A stretch of 64,000 nt of DNA from Rubellimicrobium arenae (GTDB taxonomy: Bacteria; Pseudomonadota; Alphaproteobacteria; Rhodobacterales; Rhodobacteraceae), in assembly GCF_017916275.1 (NCBI RefSeq), contig NZ_JAFMST010000007.1, positions 62,001 to 126,000 of the forward strand, read 5' to 3'. The notes beneath the pieces were generated by a model. That model saw only the letters and a list, made by a program, of their open reading frames with translations. It did no database searches and was not told the origin of the DNA. Position 1 is the stretch's first letter. Each line of letters begins with the position of its first letter. Shown here piece by piece: positions 59,858 through 64,000 of this stretch. Position numbers and translations under genes: made by a program.

Positions 59858-60158
59858 GGCCTCTGGCGACCGCAGCGGCCGGACCGACGCTCCTGTCCCC
59901 TGCCCCGCGCGCGATCGTGGGCTGGCCCCACCATCATCCACCCTGTTCACCGTTTCCATGCGTCGGCCTTCCGGCGCGGACGGACAGCCCATCCGCGTTC
60001 GTCATCTTGGCCCGAGGACGCCGGGAAAACCAAGCCCGGACCGGTGCGATCCGACGCGACGGCGATGCCGCGCCGCCGCATTATGGATCAAGCCTCTCTT
60101 GACCATCGGGCCGCGCCGTGGCGGGGTTCGCGGGCGTCTTGAAGAAGGGGAGCCCACC
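59858..60158. other. Intergenic region between rhomboid and rfbB
   Basis: 301 bases with no supportable gene, expected to hold the divergent promoters. I find no clear -35/-10 pair and no strong inverted repeat. Confidence 0.5.
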
Positions 60159-61226
60159 ATGAAGATCCTCGTGACCGGCGGCGCCGGGTTCATCGGCTCT
60201 GCCGTCGTCCGCCTCGCGGTGGAGCGCGGGCATCACGTCGTGAACCTCGACGCGCTGACCTATGCGGCGAACCTGGCCAACGTGGCCTCGGTCGGGAACT
60301 CGCCCCTTTATGCCTTCGAGAAGGCCGACCTGCGGGACCGCGGGGCACTGGATCGCGTGCTGGCCACGCACGGGCCCGATGCCATCCTCCACCTCGCGGC
60401 CGAAAGCCACGTGGACCGGTCCATCGACGGCCCCGGCACCTTCGTCGAAACCAACGTGAACGGCACCTTCAACCTGCTCGAGGCGGCGCGGGCCTATTGG
60501 ATCCGGGCGGGCCGGCCCACCGGGTTCCGCTTCCACCATGTGTCCACCGACGAGGTGTTCGGCACCCTTGGGGCGACCGGACAGTTCACCGAGGATACCC
60601 CCTACGCCCCGAACTCCCCCTATTCCGCCACCAAGGCGGCCTCGGACCACCTCGTCCGCGCCTGGCACGAGACCTATGGCCTGCCGGTGCTGCTGACGAA
60701 CTGCTCCAACAACTACGGCCCCTTCCACTTCCCCGAGAAGCTGGTGCCCGTCGTCATCCTGAACGCGCTCCATGGACGGCCCATCCCGGTCTATGGCCAG
60801 GGGCTGAACGTGCGCGACTGGCTGTTCGTCGAGGACCACGCCGACGCGCTCCTGACCGTCCTACAGAACGGCGAGGTCGGCCGCAGCTACAACATCGGCG
60901 GCGAGAACGAGGCGCGGAACATCGACCTCGTTCGCACGATCTGCGCGATTCTGGACGAGAAGCGGCCGGACGCCGCCCCGCACGATCGCCTCATCACCTA
61001 TGTCGAGGACCGCCCCGGCCACGATCTCCGCTACGCCATCGATCCGTCCCGCATCCGCGAGGAGTTGGGCTGGCGCCCGTCGGTGACGCTGGAGGAAGGG
61101 CTGCGCCGGACGGTGGACTGGTATCTCAGGAACGAGGATTGGTGGCGTCCCCTGCTCGACCGGCAGGGGGTCGGGCAAAGGCTCGGCACCAGGACCGAGC
61201 CGGTGCCGGCGGAGGTGGCGCGATGA
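60159..61226 (+). CDS. rfbB: dTDP-glucose 4,6-dehydratase
   Basis: 355 residues, extended [24 protein letters not shown] cofactor motif, [26 protein letters not shown] with catalytic Thr-Asp-Glu, YSATK as YxxxK, and [19 protein letters not shown] are RfbB hallmarks. Second step of dTDP-L-rhamnose synthesis. GGGGAG six bases before ATG 60159. Overlaps rfbD by 4 bases. Confidence 0.97.
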   Translation: MKILVTGGAGFIGSAVVRLAVERGHHVVNLDALTYAANLANVASVGNSPLYAFEKADLRDRGALDRVLATHGPDAILHLAAESHVDRSIDGPGTFVETNVNGTFNLLEAARAYWIRAGRPTGFRFHHVSTDEVFGTLGATGQFTEDTPYAPNSPYSATKAASDHLVRAWHETYGLPVLLTNCSNNYGPFHFPEKLVPVVILNALHGRPIPVYGQGLNVRDWLFVEDHADALLTVLQNGEVGRSYNIGGENEARNIDLVRTICAILDEKRPDAAPHDRLITYVEDRPGHDLRYAIDPSRIREELGWRPSVTLEEGLRRTVDWYLRNEDWWRPLLDRQGVGQRLGTRTEPVPAEVAR

Positions 61227-62092
61227 AGATCCTCCTGATCGGCCGGTCCGGCCAGGTCGCGACCGAGATCCTGCGGCGCGCGCCGGCCGGCCTCGCCGTC
61301 ACCGCGCTCGGGCGCGAGGGGGCGGACCTGTCCGACCCCGCCGCCTGCGCGCGGGCCGTGGCCGGAGCCGACGCGCAGGCTGTCATCAACGCCGCCGCCT
61401 GGACCGCCGTGGACAAGGCCGAATCCGAGGAGGCCGCCGCACGGGTCGTCAACGCCGAGGCGCCGGCCGCGATGGCGCAGGCCGCCGCCGCCCGGGGCCT
61501 TCCCTTCGTTCACATCTCGACGGATTACGTCTTCGACGGCCAGGGCGCGGCTCCGTTCGCGCTCGATCACCCCGTCGACCCGCAGAACGCCTACGGCCGC
61601 ACCAAGCTCCTCGGCGAAGAGGGCGTGCGCGCCGCAGGCGGATCGCACGTCGTCCTGCGGACCTCCTGGGTGTTCTCCTCGCATGGCGCGAACTTCGTGA
61701 AGACGATGCTCCGGCTGGGCCGCGAGCGGGGCGAGATCAACGTCGTCGATGACCAGGTCGGCGGCCCTACCCCCGCGTCGGCCATCGCGGACGCCTGTCT
61801 CTCCATTGCCCGGGCTTTGGCGGACGGGCAGCCTGGGGGCACGCACCACCTGTCGGGGGCCCCCGACACCAGCTGGGCCGGGTTCGCCCGCGTCATCATG
61901 CGCGAGGCCGGCCTGTCCTGCCGCGTGAACCCGATCCCCTCGTCGGCCTTTCCAACACCCGCCAGGCGCCCGCTCAACTCCCGGCTCGACGGGTCGTCGC
62001 TGGAGCAGGCCTTCGGGATCGCCAAGCCCGACTGGCAGGCCGCGCTGCGCGAGGTGCTGCGGGACCTCCACGCACAGGCGGCGGCGGGCTGA
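61223..62092 (+). CDS. rfbD: dTDP-4-dehydrorhamnose reductase
   Basis: 289 residues. [63 protein letters not shown] and [18 protein letters not shown] are the RfbD blocks. Final step to dTDP-L-rhamnose with NADPH. Overlaps rfbB by ATGA. Convergent with rfbA, which ends 30 bases away. Confidence 0.96.
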   Translation: MKILLIGRSGQVATEILRRAPAGLAVTALGREGADLSDPAACARAVAGADAQAVINAAAWTAVDKAESEEAAARVVNAEAPAAMAQAAAARGLPFVHISTDYVFDGQGAAPFALDHPVDPQNAYGRTKLLGEEGVRAAGGSHVVLRTSWVFSSHGANFVKTMLRLGRERGEINVVDDQVGGPTPASAIADACLSIARALADGQPGGTHHLSGAPDTSWAGFARVIMREAGLSCRVNPIPSSAFPTPARRPLNSRLDGSSLEQAFGIAKPDWQAALREVLRDLHAQAAAG

Positions 62093-62102
62093 CGCCGCCG
62101 CC
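62077..62102. terminator. GC hairpin between rfbD and rfbA ends
   Basis: GGCGGCGGCG / CGCCGCCGCC, a 10-bp stem with a six-base loop that overlaps the rfbD stop codon, located between convergent genes. No T-run. Confidence 0.4.
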
Positions 62103-62122
62103 CCTGGGGCCATCCAACCGCG

Positions 62123-63016
62123 TCAGCGGCCCATCGGCCGTCCGTCGGACATGAGCCCCAGAAGATACTGGCCGTAGGCGTTCTTGCCGAACAGCTTGGC
62201 CCGCGCGGTCAGCTCCTCGGCCGAGATCCAGCCCTGCCGCCAGGCCACCTCGTCCGGGCTCCCCGTCTGGAGGCCCTGGCGGTCCTGGAGCGTGCGCACG
62301 AAGTTGCCCGCGTCCAGCAGCGAGGCGTGGGTCCCCGTGTCGAGCCAGGCGTAGCCCCGGCCCATGGTCTTCACGTTCAGCAGGCCCTCGTGCAGATAGG
62401 TCTCGAGCAGGGTGGTGATCTCGAGCTCGCCCCGGGCCGAAGGCGCCACCGTCCGGGCCCGCTCGGACGCGGTGCCGTCCAGGAAGTAGAGCCCCGTCAC
62501 GGCATAGCTCGACGGCGGGACCTGGGGCTTCTCGATGATCGCGCTGGCCTGCCCATCGGCGTCGAACGCGACCACGCCATACCGCTCCGGGTCGGCGACA
62601 TGGTAGCCGAAGACCGTGCCGCCCGTGGCCTGGACGTCCGCCTCGGCCATCAGGTCGGGAAGGCCGTGCCCGAAGAAGATGTTGTCCCCCAGCACCATGG
62701 CCGAGGGCGCCCCGGCCAGGAACTCTTCCGCGAGGATATAGGCCTGCGCGAGCCCGTCCGGCGAGGGCTGGGCGATGTAGGTGAAGCTGAGCCCCCACTG
62801 GGACCCGTCGCCCAGGGTGCGGCGGAACTGGTCCTGATCGGCGGGCGTGGTGATGACCGCGATCTCCCGGATTCCCGCCAGCATCAGCACCGACAGCGGA
62901 TAGTAGATCATCGGCTTGTCGTACACCGGCAGGAGCTGCTTCGAGAGCCCCAGCGTGATCGGGTAAAGGCGCGTCCCCGACCCGCCTGCGAGGATGATGC
63001 CCTTGCGATTCGTCAT
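62123..63016 (-). CDS. rfbA: Glucose-1-phosphate thymidylyltransferase
   Basis: About 297 residues. [37 protein letters not shown] is the nucleotide-binding signature, followed by [11 protein letters not shown] and [21 protein letters not shown]. First step of dTDP-rhamnose synthesis. ATG 63016 overlaps the rfbC stop (ATGA), so rfbC-rfbA form a leftward operon opposite to rfbB-rfbD: the four genes are split in two convergent pairs. Confidence 0.97.
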   Translation of the reverse strand: MTNRKGIILAGGSGTRLYPITLGLSKQLLPVYDKPMIYYPLSVLMLAGIREIAVITTPADQDQFRRTLGDGSQWGLSFTYIAQPSPDGLAQAYILAEEFLAGAPSAMVLGDNIFFGHGLPDLMAEADVQATGGTVFGYHVADPERYGVVAFDADGQASAIIEKPQVPPSSYAVTGLYFLDGTASERARTVAPSARGELEITTLLETYLHEGLLNVKTMGRGYAWLDTGTHASLLDAGNFVRTLQDRQGLQTGSPDEVAWRQGWISAEELTARAKLFGKNAYGQYLLGLMSDGRPMGR

Positions 63017-63582
63017 TCCGCTCCGTCCCATGTGAAGGGGCTGTCCCAGTCGGCAAAACGCGGCGCGACGCGATCCTTGTCGGACAGGACGGCGGTCGCC
63101 GGGTCGATGCTCCAGTCGATCGCCAGGGTGGGGTCGTCCCAGGCGATGGCGCCGTCGCAGTCGGGCGCATAGACATCGCTGCACTTGTAGACGACCTGCG
63201 TGTCCGGCCGCAGCGTGACGAAGCCGTGGAGGAACCCGATCGGCACGAGGAGCTGCCTGCCATTCTCGGCCGAGAGTTCCTCCGCCACCCAGCGCCCATA
63301 GGTCGGGGAGCCTTTTCGGGCGTCCACGGCCACGTCGAGGATCGCGCCTGCGACCACACGGACGAGCTTGTCCTGGGCGCGCGGCGGCCGTTGGAAATGA
63401 AGGCCCCTCACCGTGCCCGCGGGCCGGCTGAGCGAGTGGTTGTCCTGAACGAAATCAAGGTCGATGCCCCGGCCTCGCAGGGTTTCGCGGTTCCAGGTCT
63501 CGCTGAACCAGCCACGCGCATCCTCGAAGCGTCGTGGCGTCAGGACCTTGACGCCCGGCAGGGCGGTGTCGTCGATCTGCAC
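63013..63582 (-). CDS. rfbC: dTDP-4-dehydrorhamnose 3,5-epimerase
   Basis: About 189 residues, cupin fold. [51 protein letters not shown] with catalytic His, and [12 protein letters not shown] carry the active site. GTG 63582 gives the usual family length and has GGAAG upstream; an in-frame start at 63621 would add 13 residues. Third step of the dTDP-rhamnose pathway. Confidence 0.95.
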   Translation of the reverse strand: MQIDDTALPGVKVLTPRRFEDARGWFSETWNRETLRGRGIDLDFVQDNHSLSRPAGTVRGLHFQRPPRAQDKLVRVVAGAILDVAVDARKGSPTYGRWVAEELSAENGRQLLVPIGFLHGFVTLRPDTQVVYKCSDVYAPDCDGAIAWDDPTLAIDWSIDPATAVLSDKDRVAPRFADWDSPFTWDGAE

Positions 63583-64000
63583 GAAAGTTCTTCCCAGGCT
63601 GTCCCGCCCCGGCTGTAGCAAGGCGGTCCCGGTCCGTCACGGCCTTTCGAACGTGGGTTGCCCCGACGAGAGCGCCGAAGGCCCGGAAAGTCCGTTTCCC
63701 GGGCAGAATCGGCCCTCGCCGCCTCCCGGAGCGAGCCTGTCCCAGTCGCGGCCCCGGCGGCCCGCCCCTCCCGCCGGCTGCGCGCCCATGCCGCCGGAAG
63801 AGCCTGCGCCTATTGCGTGGCGGAATCCGAATCACTTGGCCGATAGACCCGAGAACGGTGGCGACTTGCCGGAGTCTGGGGCGTTCGACCGCGTTTCCCA
63901 TACGACATGCCCGAAATAATGTCCGCAATTATGAAACAATACATCCCGTGTCCATGAAATGTAAACGCGCACGCAGGGTAAAGTTAATTGGGCCGCTCGC
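63583..64000. other. Region upstream of rfbC at the window end
   Basis: 418 bases without a gene I can support. GC-rich up to about 63840, then AT-rich to the end, so a promoter region for rfbC-rfbA or a boundary to the next locus. A bulged hairpin (63681-63704) is present. Confidence 0.5.
63936..63965 (-). promoter_or_regulatory. Candidate sigma-70-type promoter for rfbC-rfbA
   Basis: On the minus strand: TTTACA, 18 bases, TATTGT, in the AT-rich tract about 350 bases upstream of rfbC. Five of six and four of six matches. Confidence 0.3.

Noticed and set aside
63455-63928. Minus-strand 157-codon ORF upstream of rfbC
   Set aside because: Arg/Gly-rich, overlaps rfbC in another frame and has no motif; treated as intergenic.
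1-64000. tRNA, rRNA, CRISPR arrays, insertion sequences
   Set aside because: I looked for tRNA cloverleaf arms, regular direct repeats and transposase motifs and saw none that I could support by eye.

Overview
This is a high-GC (about 70%) chromosomal window from a pigmented alphaproteobacterium. The FATGUY-like receiver, HWE kinase, EcfG-like sigma factor with GGAAC-type promoters, and an exosortase of the fused XrtD type all point to Alphaproteobacteria. A pink or red member of Rhodobacterales (Rubellimicrobium-like) is my best guess, but it is an inference without a marker gene. I see no tRNA, rRNA, insertion sequence or CRISPR array.

Region 1 (1-4.4 kb) holds signalling genes: the end of an SDR oxidoreductase, a single-domain response regulator, a small unknown protein, an EcfG-like sigma factor, a Crp/Fnr regulator and a PAS-HWE histidine kinase. 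Region 2 (4.4-16.4 kb) is a C30 carotenoid locus. It has type 2 IPP isomerase, the three squalene genes hpnC/hpnD/hpnE, two CrtI-family desaturase/oxidases, an acyltransferase, a glycosyltransferase, a sulfotransferase and an aldehyde dehydrogenase. No squalene-hopene cyclase is present, so squalene is probably committed to pigment here.

Region 3 (16.5-22.6 kb) has a large hybrid sensor kinase, a DUF892 ferritin-like protein, queF, an SDR protein and a small conserved protein. Four promoter-like elements of the form GGAAC-N16/17-(C)GTT lie upstream of genes here, which suggests a general-stress regulon island. Region 4 (22.6-29.8 kb) is a tight eight-gene operon: CgeB-like glycosyltransferase, nucleotidyltransferase, PIG-L deacetylase, GT4, histidine phosphatase, CmoB-like methyltransferase, a glycoside hydrolase that looks circularly permuted, and an actinobacterial-type inositol-3-phosphate synthase. 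Its enzyme logic resembles the early mycothiol pathway (inositol phosphate, glycosylation, dephosphorylation, deacetylation) without the cysteine ligase. This is the best candidate here for an undescribed pathway.

Region 5 (29.9-63.6 kb) is a large exopolysaccharide and exosortase locus. It carries a putative type I secreted beta-helix/PKD protein next to its HlyD and ABC exporter, a Sec-exported paralogue of the same beta-helix, Wzy- and Wzx-like proteins, glycosyltransferases, a sulfotransferase, a pyruvyltransferase with an F420-hydrogenase-beta-like partner, an acetyltransferase, a split Wzc/CpsD pair, the XrtA-type ATPase, an ExoY-like initiating transferase, the PrsT TPR lipoprotein, a Wza-like protein, an outer-membrane barrel, the exosortase-EpsI fusion and dTDP-rhamnose synthesis genes (rfbB/rfbD and rfbA/rfbC). 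Together they describe a Wzx/Wzy-type, probably rhamnose-containing and pyruvylated polysaccharide tied to exosortase protein sorting. No sorting substrate is encoded in the window.
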